A stretch of 64,000 nucleotides of DNA from Ptychodera flava (GCF_041260155.1 NW_027248279.1:1927264-1991263), one strand, 5' to 3'; positions 1-12,256 are shown, counted from the stretch's first letter. Notes: generated by a model from the sequence alone, not told the origin. Program-made: numbers and translations.

Positions 1-54
1 AGCCTGTTGGAGCTTCTATTAAAAGCTCTCCAGTATATTGGTTGAATTTGATAT
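1..54 (-). CDS. Gene 1 exon: juxtamembrane extracellular module (partial)
   Basis: Starts after an acceptor AG at 55-56 and reads DIKFNQYTGELLIEAPTG before the window ends. Fifteen of 18 residues match the start of the gene 2 exon at 30460-30690, which fixes its identity. The rest of the exon lies outside the window. It is spliced in phase 1 to the 24-nt microexon. Confidence 0.85.
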
Positions 55-746
55 CTGTAAATGAAGGCATAAAATGATAAGTAATTTGATAGACAATATA
101 TACAGTTTCATATCGATGGCGCTATTTATAATTATAACAATTGTCATATATACACGTTAAATATTTTATTGTTAATGTTTTTTATCGATTCTGCCTTCTA
201 CATCAGTGGGAATCACGTAACAATGGTTAAAAAACAGTGCAACCACAAAATGACGGCATTAAAATAATAGACATGCGATATTCGGTTTTATTTGCGAAAA
301 CTTACAGATACATACATACTGAATGTATAGTTTTCACGACATTTGATTGGTTGGTTATTTTTTGTGCGTTACACAATTTGCATAAAGTGCATACGCCAGC
401 TGACCTGAGGGATTTATGGATATGGATATGACTTCAGCATCCATAACAGACTTCCTAATGTACTAGCGGACTAATTATCGATGTATATCGAGCACAAAAA
501 TCGGCAATAACTGTTGAATTGGTGACAGATGTTCGAATGTGACGTCATTTTACCTTAAAGGAGAAACAAGGACATACAGGTAACGTTCTAGGTCATTACC
601 ATAATAATAAGTTCTCATGAAGGTTTACCTTTTCCTGTTGGTGGCCGTGCCACTTTAATATATTGTCATGCAGTGCAAAGGTTTGTTTTGTGTTCGTAAT
701 AATGGTAGTGCAGTTAGCAATCAAGGCATTGATAAATAACACTTAC

Positions 747-770
747 CCTCATCCATAACAGGTGTTTTAG
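747..770 (-). CDS. Gene 1 microexon, 24 nt
   Basis: Eight codons between an AG acceptor (771-772) and a GTAAGT donor (741-746). It reads PKTPVMDE across phase 1 junctions and joins FN3 to the juxtamembrane module. The call rests on the matching gene 2 microexon (30978-31001, PRTPVENE): same length, phase and central TPV. It is too short for ordinary gene finders. Confidence 0.8.
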
Positions 771-1317
771 CTATAGAGATGATTAACAAAAAAGTCATTT
801 TTACATTATTATTAATAATAAACTGTATCCATACAATCGTAATCGTCAGATACATTTAAACAAATATAATCTGCATATTGACCGACCAGGCGAGAGTTAA
901 TAACATAATTATGCGTGAGCTTGGCAATCATGATTTAATCCTCATGCAGTCACCATATTGTATATCATGGTGAAAATACTTCATTGTTAAATGATGTGTC
1001 ATCAATCTTGAAGTTGTTTTTTCGCTGAAGATCTCTCTAAAGATTTTATACCAATTGCGAGGTCGTACACATTGTCTCTACTATAAGCCGCATCTATTCA
1101 ACATAGAGCGCCTGTCCCATATCACTATAATTGCCAGCCAGATATTCCGTAAGGAAAGAATATAGTCCTAGGTTTCCATTTATTGTATGTGGTGCTCAAC
1201 ATCTGAAGTGTTAGCCGCTTTATCGCTGTCTACGGATTGAACGGCATGTTGCATTGGTCGCGTGATTTGCTTAGAAATCTTCTCATCACACTGAAAAATA
1301 CTTTTAATTTTACTTAC

Positions 1318-1602
1318 GCAATGTTGAATTCACTGTTGGGGGATCACTGTGACTTTCACCAATGCTATTGAAACTAACAACGGTGATGTGGTATTCCGTC
1401 ATTGCCTGAAGTTCATGAATCGTATCTGATGTGTTTGTTGTCGGGTTTGTCCTCTTCAAAGCCCCTTTCATTGTGTCACTTTCCCGATATTCCAACTGGA
1501 ATTGTTGCGGTAATCCACCGTCGAAGCCAGGAACCCATTCCAACGTTAGGCTATGTTCAGTCTTATCCGTAACGATCACGCTATAGGCTGGGTATGGACT
1601 CC
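1318..1602 (-). CDS. Gene 1 exon: fibronectin type III domain
   Basis: Ninety-five residues, phase 1 at both ends, donor GTAAGT at 1312-1317. The FN3 signature is clear: a Trp in strand B (LTLEWVPGFDGG), then LEYRE, and the TEYHITVVSFNSIGES tail where the F-strand Tyr and the G-strand NSIGES pattern are typical. It is much more diverged from its gene 2 counterpart than the neighbouring Ig exons are. Confidence 0.88.
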
Positions 1603-2070
1603 CTGCATTTTGTTAATCGAACAAAAAACGTTAATTTAAAACTTATATCTGACAAAATATTCCTTCTAGTTTCGTGGAAGTAAACGATTTTGGCATGTCT
1701 GCATTCCTCCTGTTACCGTCATCAAATCCAAGTCTGTTTGTCAGCGATATTCCGATATTTTAGTTTTGTAAATCACTCAACATTTAAGTACATGTTATTC
1801 TCGTCTCATTGGTAAACTGCATTGGTAAAAACTATGCCAACTTAATATACGCATTAAATAGCGCATCATGTTATTGATGAAACAATTATACTGAAATAGT
1901 GTTGCCAGTCAATGATATCAAAAGCTTAAAATGACCGTGTTAGTAGAGCATACGGTGACTTGATTATTCAAATTTAACATAATTATGTTCTATGATATAG
2001 GGTACTATGATAAACATTAATATGATTGCTAATATAATTTAAAAAGAAAACGTGAATATCATTAGCTCAC

Positions 2071-2373
2071 TTTTCCCCCACAGATTTATAATCAAATTGA
2101 CACCATTTATGTCGTTGGAGGCTTGACATCGGTAATAACCAAGATCGGATTCGCTGACGTTGAAGATTGTAAGAACACCAGTTGTGATGGCATTGGTTGT
2201 GTTTTTTCTCACGAGAAACTTGCCAGTCGAATTGCTGATAGTTTCGTTATCGACGTCAAACCACGTGATTTCAACTTCCGGGTTGCTGTTGATTTCACAC
2301 AAGAGTTCCGCATCATCAGTTAAATTGACAGATTGTTGTTGATTTTCTTCCTCGTTCTCCACAAAAGGGGCAT
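2071..2373 (-). CDS. Gene 1 exon: Ig domain 6 (membrane-proximal)
   Basis: 101 residues, acceptor AG at 2374-2375, donor GTGAGC at 2065-2070. I-set-like Ig: strand B Cys in ELLCEINSNPEVEITWFD with its Trp, and the strand F motif SDLGYYRCQASN. Several NxS/T glycosylation sites (for example NETISNST). About 70 per cent identical to the gene 2 domain at 32608-32910. The signature DxGxYxC is complete, so the disulfide should form. Confidence 0.9.
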
Positions 2374-2537
2374 CTACATAGCATAATTAAAAGAACAATG
2401 TAATTCGTTATCTACTAAATGCTTACTCAAAATATTTCGACTTATTCTTTTTCACGCTCATCTTATAAAATGTTGATGTCCACCAGTCTTCGTAGATTGG
2501 CAGGCAAAATTGTACGAAGGACTGAAGAAGACATTAA

Positions 2538-3767
2538 AGTGGCACTTCCAATTGGTAACATTTTAAAAACACATTCTTTTAATGCCAACGGTCGATATTT
2601 GACGTGGTGACTGCGCGCGGATCGCGAGATATCGATAAAAACATGTCCTCAAAAAAGTAAAAGTTTGAATTCCGGTGGCCCACTTGAATTCAGCTTCCAA
2701 ACATCGAACGTTGGGCACTGGCGCCATTGTCACCTAAGCTAGAGGGCACATTTCTACGCTGACAATGTTGTACGCCATAGTATCACTCGCGACGATGATT
2801 GGTCATGTCCGTGGGAGAAAGCTGAGTCTTACTGACTTGGCAAGAAAAACAAAACAAAACGAAAAAGAAAGTTTGCCGATTCCACCAGAATTCGCATAGG
2901 TGACTAGTACAGCCGCTGGGAAATCTATTGGAAGCGCCTCGGAATTCTCACTCATTGATAATAGATGCATTGATGGTCTGTGACTCAATTCTGGTCGCAC
3001 AAAGATTAATCCTATCGACAGAAAAAATGTCTAAATATTTTGAGTAAATTTGACTTGAAAAAAAAACATTTCATCACGGAAACACCAAGGCGAATCGCGG
3101 TAGGTACACATAAGTATAAAACATCTATGCCTTGCTAAGAGTGCACTGCACGGATAGCCGACTCGATTCGACAATGCAATACAATACAGTGGCAATTGAC
3201 ATTGACAGGATTTCAACATTTTGAAACTGAATATGACAAAAACTACCTTGACGCGGTAGGAGATGATATCAGTGATATAAATCTGAACTCTACATTTTCT
3301 GCATATTCAAATGGGAAACATTTTTTACGAAACGGAACTTAGTTTCGGCCCACAGGCAGTCTCAGCATTGGCAGACGACAAAATGTAGTCATCACAGGCG
3401 GCTAATATTTTACACGTAAAAAATTGATATCTATGTGGTATTGTTAAAAATATAATACAAGTGATTGGATTATGACAACGACAAAAACTAAGGAGAAGTT
3501 TACAAAAAAACTTACCTGAGGTAAAGGCATAATGCTGTATATAACGTCTTCGCAGTGGGAGTTATATCAATTGCGTCGTTCGAACGACCCAATCAGCACA
3601 CCAACAAACCTTCGGGAGATTTCTTAAAACTTCGGGATGTGAAAAATACGCTCGGGAAATGACATGATTTTATCGATATCTCGCGATCCGCTCGCAGTCG
3701 CCACGTCAAATATCGACCGTTGGCATTAAAATGTGTTTTAAAAATGTTACCAAGTGGGGTTTCCACT
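2538..3767. mobile_element. 1.23-kb inverted-repeat element flanked by TTAA
   Basis: Lies in the gene 1 intron between Ig 5 and Ig 6. Its ends (about 2538-2660 and 3650-3767) are inverted copies of about 120 bp with high identity, sharing a GC-rich block around GGATCGCGAGATATCGATAA. TTAA stands directly outside each end (2534-2537 and 3768-3771). A TTAA duplication is known for piggyBac and Kolobok DNA transposons. No transposase is visible inside, so it is a non-autonomous element. The superfamily is inferred from the duplication only. Confidence 0.7.
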
Positions 3768-3821
3768 TTAAAGTGCTACAATCACCCGCTAATAATTAAA
3801 AGGGAAATAAAAGCGACTTAC

Positions 3822-4157
3822 ACTGCACGTCCAAGATAATGTTGTTTGATACAGCTCTATCGTTTTCCATCATGAATTCTTCATTGAAACATTCACATGT
3901 CAATCTCTGTCCATGATGTTGATACGTGAGATGTAAAGTTAAATCTTGTACAGCTATTTTACCATGATTTTCTCCTTGTGAGATAGAAATATCGCCTAAA
4001 CCTATTTCAATCTTATGTTCATCTTTAAACCATTCAATGATCGGTGTTGGGTTACCACTGCATGATGTACATGTAAGTACAAGGTCATCGCCCTCTACAA
4101 CCGGTGATGAATATCCAGTAAGACTTGTTGTACAGCCCTCTGGTTCTGAAGGTGGAA
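3822..4157 (-). CDS. Gene 1 exon: Ig domain 5
   Basis: 112 residues open in frame with no early Met. Acceptor AG at 4158-4159, donor GTAAGT at 3816-3821. Starts VPPSEPEGCTTSLTGYSSP and carries strand B Cys (LVLTCTSCSGNP), the Trp of IIEWFKDEHK and strand F Cys (RLTCECFNEE). Closely matches gene 2 33262-33597. Extra cysteines (TCTSCS, CECF) suggest a second disulfide within the domain. Confidence 0.88.
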
Positions 4158-4466
4158 CTGATATGCAAATATCTTTTATTGAGCTTCACTTGAAATAATT
4201 TTGCAAATGCGTACTTTGATCTCAAGTATTAAACTGTATAAACCGACAGATTTCAGAAAATGCACATTTCTTTGAACTTCACATACATGAAACAAGCCAT
4301 TGCAAATAATAATTCACTTTTAGTAAATAAACCGATTCGGATTTGATTGAAATACAAAATGTCCTTATATATTTAAAATACACAAAATTCTATCGCAACA
4401 ATATTAAGTATCGAAGAAGTATATTTCGTTAAGAGAAGCAGCTTTATAAATGAAAGTGGTACTTAC

Positions 4467-4790
4467 AATATACGGAAGTGGTTACGGAAACAGTTAAGTC
4501 CTTATCTGAATATCCAATTCTCGTAGTTTTACAAGAAAACTCATTCTCATTATGAGATGCAAGAACATCAAAATGTAAACCTCCTTCCGTAACTTTTCCA
4601 TGAAAACTGCCATCTCTGACATCTTCCTCTTGAATCTCTTCGTGATCATCGTCAGTTATCAGTTGGTCATTTTTGTACCAGCTGATAGTAGAGACAGGAT
4701 TACTGGAGTCTGTTACACACGATAACTCTAACCTGTCTCCTTTCCTAGCTGTGTCTGTGTATCCACTCAACGATACAGAGAGAGGTGCAA
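4467..4790 (-). CDS. Gene 1 exon: Ig domain 4
   Basis: 108 residues, acceptor AG at 4791-4792, donor GTAAGT at 4461-4466, phase 1 both sides. Ig signature: ELSCVTDSSNP, STISWYKNDQ, and NEFSCKTTRIG. It is one of the most conserved domains between the two paralogues, differing at roughly one residue in eight. Gene 2 has an extra Cys where this copy has Gly (TTRIG). Confidence 0.9.
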
Positions 4791-5174
4791 CTGCAAAATG
4801 AAATGAAAATGTAAACTTTTAAACAGGAAAGGTGAATGACACATTTGTTAAATTCCAATGTAAGAATCATCAATTTTTTACTCTGCCTGTTTTGGGTGCG
4901 AAGAAAAAGTTTTTGAGTCGTTATTTATATCTAATATTAAAAAGTAATCGCAGAACATGCAATCGTTTAAAAATCGCCTACATACCAATGAACTCTTACC
5001 TTTGTCGCTAAAGCGACCAATATTCTTTCAAATAGAGCTCAATTTTCCTACAATCGTACAGTTTTTGAGAAACATGCGGACATTTAATATATTTTTGAAA
5101 CGGATTAAAAAATCAACTCATAGATAAAAATTATAATCCGTTCGCGAAAAAATGTTATAGAGTATGCAACATAC

Positions 5175-5471
5175 AGTGTACAATGAGATGTGCCGTTCTA
5201 CATTCCAGTGTGTTTTCCCTGATATCGTTGAAAGCATGATATTCAAAAAACACTTGATTATCGCCTCGACTCAGATCCCATGAATATTCATTGATCGCTG
5301 TCTCGTCTTCATCGTAATCATTAGTTTCATGAAGAATAGCCGCGTCTGTTCCATTAATCCATTGCAATGTTGCAAGGGGATTTCCATCAGATTCACAGGT
5401 AAGAGTAAAATAGTCATCTTCGTCGAATTGGTCTCCCGCTGTGTTACTGCAGATTTGCCAAGTAGGAGAAT
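5175..5471 (-). CDS. Gene 1 exon: Ig domain 3, strand F Cys replaced
   Basis: 99 residues, acceptor AG at 5472-5473, donor GTATGT at 5169-5174. Strand B Cys is present (TLTCESDGNP) with the Trp in TLQWINGTD, but the strand F position reads VFFEYHAFN where gene 2 has VFFECHAFN. The single Cys-to-Tyr change removes one half of the core disulfide, while the frame and other residues are kept. The nearby LEC could only substitute with a shifted pairing. Confidence 0.88.
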
Positions 5472-6453
5472 CTGCAAAATTTAATACAATATAAAAATAC
5501 ATGCGGGATGTACTGTGCATCAGCTACTCATCAGATCGGGTAAACTCTCATTGTCTGTGCAAGTATACTTTAACTTTCACTTTAAATACTCAGAGTACAT
5601 CCGGAACAAAAATTGCAACCCTACAGAGCAATTTACATATTTATCATATACCCATGCCCATATTGCTACATCCTAGTGATGTTCAACGTAAAATATCAGC
5701 CGTGATATTTCACGGTAAACGTCGAGATATGCACGATGAACGTCATCAGTTTTAGAGTTTTCCCGAACTACATTAGCAGTTTGTTGGTAAACAACGTAAA
5801 AAACAAAATGGCTGCCGCTCCCCGCCTGCGAAGCGATGTCGCCGACGTAAAAACTTGAAGGGCTTCGAGGAACACGGGTATTTCTGGTTGCAAAATACGG
5901 AAATATCACGTTGAGTCTTGAAATGTTTTCCCATGGTATTTTTTGGTCAAGTTCAAACATTCTGCCTTTCGCACGGCGCCGGCACTGTGCACGGTCTCCA
6001 CCGAACAGATAGTGAGCGCGTGGCGTGACAGCGATGTGGCGCGCGCGACGACTGTTGACATGACAACTCTAAGGGTAAACTAACAAAATGGCGTCCCTCT
6101 CCGCGCGAGCTCCGTGCCATACGACGATCGAAATCAGGATAGATTTAAAGCTGAGCAGTTTTTGATCGGTTACAGTTGTAATAGCATATTGCACCTTAAA
6201 ATGTTCCTTCTGTATGACGCTTTTTGTATCCTGGTGTCTTTCTTCTTGGGTTTCATTGAGATATGGACGACTTGCAGCGATGTTGCGCGTGATGTTGACA
6301 TCTTCATCGTATACTTTATGAATGAAGCCTGTTCACATAAACATTCTGATATTTATGCGCAAGGCGTAATAAAGTAAAGCCTCAAAATTAAAGGTTTTTC
6401 GTTCTATTAGTAAAAATTCCCTAAAATTATGGTCATGGGTATATGATAAATCG

Positions 6454-6603
6454 GTTATTACCAAATATCGCCTGTTCCTTGTGTCATATCAGCATTCGTG
6501 TCATTTGTGCTGCGTCAGACACTCAACTTCGTCTCGTGTCTGACGCAGCACAAATGACACTCATGCTGATACGACACAGGAACAGGCGATATTGGGTAAT
6601 AAC
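6454..6603. repeat. 150-bp hairpin element in gene 1 intron
   Basis: Two arms of about 68 bp pair nearly perfectly around a 13-bp loop; the outer ends read GTTATTACC and GGGTAATAAC. The arms include TGTGCTGCGTCAGACAC. It ends about 60 bp from the donor of the Ig 2 exon. This looks like a small foldback or MITE-type insertion; no coding sequence. Confidence 0.75.
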
Positions 6604-6662
6604 CTCTAATTATATTTCAGCAAGTAGGGATTGACCCGGTGAATGGATTGAAGTGCACCTAC

Positions 6663-6974
6663 ATTTTACATCAAGTATCTCGGTACAGCTCGGATTTTCT
6701 TCGGTCGCATCGTGATTCCCTTTACAATCATACATTTTTCCATTGTCATAAGGTGTTAATATCCAACAAGATACGGTTTCAGTCACAACGTCATTATCCT
6801 CTGTAGTAGAGGTACATTCAGGTAACGGTTCACTATTGTTGTACCATTCCAAGTGTGGTGGGGGATTACCGCCAGTAGCTTTACAGGTCAATTCTACAAA
6901 ATCCCCTTCTGCGATGTATCTTTCGTTGTTCTCTACGTGTACCTCACATAGAGGCCATCCAGTTTGTGGTTCGT
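6663..6974 (-). CDS. Gene 1 exon: Ig domain 2
   Basis: 104 residues, acceptor AG at 6975-6976, donor GTAGGT at 6657-6662. Begins DEPQTGWPLCEVHV and contains ELTCKATGGNPPPHLEWYNN (strand B Cys and Trp) and KMYDCKGNHD (strand F Cys). Additional cysteines at LPECTS, VSCW and NPSCTE imply extra disulfides. Matches gene 2 35178-35492. Confidence 0.9.
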
Positions 6975-8103
6975 CTGTTTGGTGGAAAATGAAAAAATAT
7001 CATATCAAAACTGAGATCCTTCATTTCTCAAGGAATTTACTCTCTGAAGAGCACTACATTCTGTAGTGGAAGTATCTGCCAAGCTTAAATATGCAATTAT
7101 TTGAAAACCCGCCGCGAGATTTTACCCAGTCTCTTCTGAGGTTATATATCAAAAGTTATATTCCCTGACTGGTAGATGGTTTTCAGAGTAGGGGAAGACA
7201 GCTTAGCGGTAAAACTAACTGGCCAATATTTCAAAAGGTATAAAATATTAGCATAGTAGCACCCGGATGAATATGCCACGTAATAAACAAATTTATTGTA
7301 TCAGCCAGGAAAACATTCATCGGCGTCACTCGGCATGCTGAACATATTTATGCACTGTCACATTCATATGCATGTGTGACAAAATTGATCAAAATTGATT
7401 TATTTTCTGTTTCCTTCTGACTTAATATTCCCTAGTGTAACCGTACATATTTTATTCCCGTCGACATTATTTCATAATATATGGTACAATTGTTTCATGG
7501 AATAGGTGCGTTTTATAGTCAATGCGTGTTCTGATGTTCTTCTGAAGGGGAGATGTCGAGAAACGTTATACAAATATAGCTACTTCTTAATTCCGTGACA
7601 ATGAAGACAGATTGTAATCTCTTCAGTTCCTTCCAATATCCTGTGTTTACGTATAGTGTGTGTGTATGCGTATACTCAGAGCGCATCGCTCACCACTGGA
7701 TCTGGTCGTCACTTATCCACCCACTGATACATTATATTATTGTAGCAGTAGTTCATCTTAGCTGTAGTAATAAAGTTTGAAGAAATACAGTCGACGCCTC
7801 TGTCTCCATCACTCAAAAGATCCTGCTTCGTAAACAATCCCACACATTGTTTTGTTCACGACATGGTACAGAAACTGGTACAGAAACTGGTATGTATTTG
7901 TGCACCAAACTCTAGACATGTTGTGTTGGAAATTGTTATAGACTCCGTAAATGGTTTTCCGACTTGAATACTTATTCGATTGGAATATTTATAAAAGTTT
8001 AATAATAATCTAATCAACGTAGTCAAATGCAATGCATTATTTACTGATTTGGTTTGTGTTAACATTGGAAACCAATTATACAATAAAGCAGTCGAATACT
8101 CAC

Positions 8104-8385
8104 AGTACACATCGATAAAGACGGCAGTTGCATCGAACCCTTTCTGGTTTGTAGCAGTGCAGTTGTAATAGTCGCGTTCGTGCTTGGTAATGCTGAGAAT
8201 TGTCAATTCACTTCCATCTTCGTTCATTTGGTATTTGTTTCTGTCAGACAATTCTACACCATTCTGTGTCCAGTCGTACGTTGGTGAAGGTAAACCATCT
8301 GCTGTACACATCAATAGTACATCACTGCCTTCAATAATCGGTAATTCATCGATCGAAATCACTATGTCAATCGGCGCAAAAGGGA
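8104..8385 (-). CDS. Gene 1 exon: Ig domain 1 (I-set)
   Basis: 94 residues between an acceptor AG at 8386-8387 and donor GTGAGT just below 8104. Textbook I-set: VLLMCTADGLPSPTYDW, then LTILSITKHERDYYNCTATN, with an NCT glycosylation site at the strand F Cys. About 85 per cent identical to gene 2 36323-36604. It splices from the V-like Ig exon. Confidence 0.92.
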
Positions 8386-8454
8386 CTGAAATAAAACAAG
8401 TAGACGGGGTTTGTGTAATTATGTTAAAAATACCCCGCAAACACGCCTAAAAGG

Positions 8455-10375
8455 AAATCACTGAGATTCGGGTCCAACTTTTGAAGTATGGCTTTGAACC
8501 TAGATAAAAGAAAAATATTGACAATTTCTTACCAATCATTTAAATCTTACCCTGAGTCGCTGAATGAGTATGCACTTAGCTTGAAAAATTAAGTGATCAA
8601 TGAAGCTGGAAAAATAACACAAAAAAACTTGCCGTTGAAGTTAATTGCAAGTTTACCTTTCACTTTACTGTCAGAGACAATCTTACTCAGCGTAAACTTT
8701 CTGAATATTGCTATAAATTGTGGCACAATAATGTCACAATCATCAAAAAATAAAATTCAACGCATCTTGGATTGTATTACTGTTATGTATCCATAATCGT
8801 CCTTACTGGTACTCATCCATTTTCTAACATTTTAAAGTTTTCCGAGGATCTACGCATTAGCGTTCTTGGATCCAGTAAATATCACACAATGCAACTCCAT
8901 TTAAACCAAAAAAATAGTGGCGTCACTGGTCAGAGTTATTTAGGATACGTTTTTTAATATTTATGAATTTAGTAAAACGACAAGTTGAGACAGTAGTTCT
9001 TATTCTAAGAGGTGTTGTGGCTTTAAAATTCAAAACAAGCTTTCAATCTTGGTGAGCCTAAAAAGTTCCGTTCGATGGCACCTAGTCTAGCAGGCTACAA
9101 CACTGTCGTCACCATTCTCTGCCGGTGTCAAGTCGCCAATCCCGATCCTGGTCATTAATATTTACGTCGTACGGATATTGATACTGTGACTCGTATCAAG
9201 TCGGTACATACCTACAAACATTAGTTATTTGACATAAACTCGGTTTTGTTATCGACTTTCGACGATACGTCCACGGCGCTTTACATAAGAGTACAGGCTC
9301 CAGATGACATCTGTCGTCTTCACTACATTCTGAAATTTGTCAGTATGTTGAATAACTTGATGTTTTTCGCCTTCTCAAAGTTCATACATACTTATTTTCT
9401 GAACTTCCATTGTTGCTTTTAGGTTTATCGCAAGGCACGACGTCAACATTGAGCCGTACGACAGGAGCCGCGACGTTACTAAGCTAATCGGTCGATGGCA
9501 CCTCATTCGACGGGAATATTTAAAGCTTTAGCGACCAGAAATTCGTTTGGCATGTATTCCATGTTTTCATGTTGGAATGTATCGCATCGCGCATTTCTGT
9601 AATTATCATAGGAGTAAGGTATCGATCGCGACAAATCGGTATGTACGCACATGAATAAAATGGTAGAATATGGGATTTTATCAGTCCTATTCTACTTCAC
9701 ACTGCGTGGTTGCAAACCGGGCCGATTCGTGAATTGTTTTACGCCCTTATCATCTTGCCATTACTTGACTAGCATCATTTAGATATCACATAGGCATACA
9801 GTCCTAGGAAGGGGTTTTATATAGCGAATTATAGCGTTGAAAGATTTCAGCTCTTTTATTTAAACACTCGTCACAGAAATAAAAACTCGTCACAGAAATA
9901 GACGTAGCACAAACCGACTGCCAGTGTCCCGTATATGATGTATTCTTCAATAATTTCACATATTTCATGTGCCTTAAAAGTTGTTTGCTAAAACTGAACA
10001 CAAACGAAAATGAACATTCTTTTGGTAAAATATTATTGTTACAGGGTGAGAGACATACAACATCATACCTAAGATATAATAATTTCAAGCTATTCGCATC
10101 ATTAGTACCGCTCCATGCAAAGACAATACATATAATACAATCAAAATTAATCTCAAACCGTTGACGTGTTCGCTATTATGGCATGTTGAACTCTCAAGCT
10201 GGAGTTCGAAATTTGCACGAGCTCAAAAATGTGACGCAGGGTACACATCGTCTTGACGATAATATAAACTTCGGCTGAAGCCAGTCAGATTGCCGGATTC
10301 CAGCTAAGCACATTATTATCAGAGATGAATATTATCATAACAACTTATGCAATATGTGAAAAAGAGACAGTTTAC
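8455..10375. other. Gene 1 intron 2, with stretches matched in the gene 2 upstream region
   Basis: No exon seen. Parts of this intron reappear upstream of gene 2: 8460-8660 matches 36660-36875, 8700-8930 matches 42600-42860, about 9040-9200 resembles 54770-54920, and 9390-9490 resembles 57010-57125. In gene 2 these blocks are separated by mobile elements, showing that the duplication included noncoding DNA and was later stretched. Confidence 0.6.
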
Positions 10376-10723
10376 CTAAGACATATAAATTCAGTCTTTC
10401 TTGCTCGCTAATACCCTCCATAGCAACAATACATCTATACTCCCCTTCATGTAGAGTTTCAGCTTTATCGATGACCAAGTTAATTCCGTCGGTGCTATAA
10501 TAATCTTCATAGTTTAACCAATACACTGCTGAATCTGTAATTTGTACTATGGTGGTACATCTTACACCATCTCTGCTTATACACCATTGCAAGAAATCAA
10601 TGTTACATGATTCGTCTGCAAAGTATTCACATTCCAGCATTTCTGCTTCACCTTCAATAACCTCTACAGTGTTCCTGGGCATCTCTACTCTTAGGTAACA
10701 CGTTAGTACGGACGATGGAAGTC
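10376..10723 (-). CDS. Gene 1 exon: N-terminal V-like Ig domain
   Basis: 116 residues, acceptor AG at 10724-10725, donor GTAAAC at 10370-10375. Starts GLPSSVLTCYLRVEMPR. Strand B Cys in EAEMLECEYFADESC, a core Trp in FLQWCISRDG, and the strand F motif LHEGEYRCIVAMEG. Extra cysteines (DESC, QWC, VRC) suggest additional disulfides. No counterpart was found for gene 2 in the window, so this is the N-terminal domain specific to the visible part of gene 1. Confidence 0.88.
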
Positions 10724-11087
10724 CTGATGTGAATAATAAAAATGAATTAATGAATCTGTAATTCATTCGATATACCGGGCAATAATTAAATCTGGCAAAC
10801 AATCGGTTAGGTTTACGTGTTTTGGTGGTTACACTGTTTTTAAAGTTATTTTGGATAAAATTACGGTTGACGAAGTAAATCAAATGCAGGATATTTGAGT
10901 TCCACTAAAATAAAATAGGGATGTCTTAATATTTGTTCGGAAACTGTAACTTTTCACATTTTTCTGTATTTTATATTGATGCCTGAATAACACTTCCTTG
11001 GTCAATTTACCTAATCGTTCAAATAGTTTGCCAAAAAGTAATTCACAAATTGATTGCTGGAGGCTGTTTAGTACGGACATACGCGCA

Positions 11088-11671
11088 TACACATACATAC
11101 ATACATACATACATACATACATACATACATACTAGTTGCGATATCGCAGCAGCGCTTGTGGCGTCTATCGATCGCGCTCGGGTCAAGGGTCATCGCCACA
11201 GAACCGCTGCGAGTCACCAAATAGGATTTTTGGTAGTTAACTACGCAACCGATTGGTGTCGGTGATTTAGCACACGATATGATGAAATGTATGTCTTTGA
11301 ATAAACAAACGTTTAACCATTTTATCACTGACTATTTGTGACCCACTCTCTACTCCTGCTGGCTACCCTGACGATAAGAACATGTACTTTCAACCATTTT
11401 TTCGTAAGCCGTCGACGATTTATGCGCACTATTTGCCCTTCCACGTGAAACGTAGTGAGTACTTTGGAGGTCAAAAGTTCAAATTCGAGCTGAAACAGTT
11501 GGCGGCTCACGAAAAGCCTGTTGAAAATACATGTTGTCACAGTCAAGATAGCAGGAGTAGGAGATGTGTCGTATATAGTCAGTGATAAAATAGGTACAAG
11601 CTAGTTTATTCAAACATTAACCTATTTCATTATTTTGTGAGCTAAATCAGCGTCACCGATCGGTGTCGTAG

Positions 11672-11708
<37 letters not shown>

Positions 11709-11895
11709 ACTATTAGGTGGCTCGAAGCTGTTCTTTGGTGATGACCCTTGAGCCGAGTGCGATCGATAGACGCAACTAGTATGTATGTATGTATGTATGT
11801 ATGTATCGATAGACGCCACAAGCACCACAGCTAACATACATACATACATACATACATACATACATACATACATACATACATACATACATACATCT
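11088..11895. repeat. Large imperfect palindrome bordered by CATA microsatellites
   Basis: Lies in gene 1 intron 1. Arms of roughly 270-300 bp (about 11092-11395 and 11517-11805) are inverted copies of each other, sharing TTTTATCACTGACTAT and GATCGATAGACGC-like blocks. CATA/TATG tracts mark the left end (11090-11131) and right side (11779-11810, 11836-11893). An AAC tract at 11675-11708 interrupts the right arm. The centre (11400-11515) is unique. It is probably a foldback transposon relic. Confidence 0.65.
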
Positions 11896-12204
11896 GCGTT
11901 TGGCTAGTTAATTTGAGAGTTCACTCCTTGTCAAATGATTTTACAACACCACGTCACGTTCATTTATCATTAAAAGGGCTTTGAAGTTCGAAGAGGTTAC
12001 TTTGTATTTCGTTTGCATGACAAACATTGATATTTCAGTATTTGCTTTAGGCGTGTGTTGTCACCACTGAAAGTTCAATCACTCTTAGCTACAAGCAGAC
12101 GATACGTAAAGACGCTTTCGATCTGATCAAACTTTTGCACCGATAACTAATGCCTATCCCCAAAGCCACAAAGCGCCGAGGACCATAATAGAGAAAATAC
12201 TCAC

Positions 12205-12256
12205 CGGTTACGCTGATTAAAATTGTTAATACGATTGATGTTTTGATGCAAGTCAT
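12205..12256 (-). CDS. Gene 1 first coding exon: signal peptide
   Basis: Reads MTCIKTSIVLTILISVTG with donor GTGAGT at 12199-12204. A short basic N-region, a hydrophobic core (SIVLTILISV) and small residues before the junction fit a signal peptide; phase 1 fits the V-like Ig exon. The Met at 12256 was chosen because AAAATGA gives a good start context. An in-frame Met at 12316 would add 20 residues and is less signal-like. Confidence 0.6.

Larger units (their letters stand above)
1..12256 (-). other. Gene 1: Ig/FN3 receptor paralogue, 3' part outside window
   Basis: Multi-exon gene on the minus strand. Visible exons in coding order: signal peptide (12205-12256), V-like Ig (10376-10723), six further Ig exons (8104-8385, 6663-6974, 5175-5471, 4467-4790, 3822-4157, 2071-2373), FN3 (1318-1602), a 24-nt microexon (747-770) and the start of a juxtamembrane module (1-54, cut by the window edge). 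All visible introns are phase 1, so each extracellular exon is a frame-neutral module. Domain order and exon phases match gene 2, so the unseen part probably encodes a transmembrane helix and a kinase-like domain, but this is inference. The product should be a cell-surface receptor. The family is not one I can name; similar Ig-FN3-kinase receptors occur in lineage-specific expansions in invertebrates. Confidence 0.85.
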
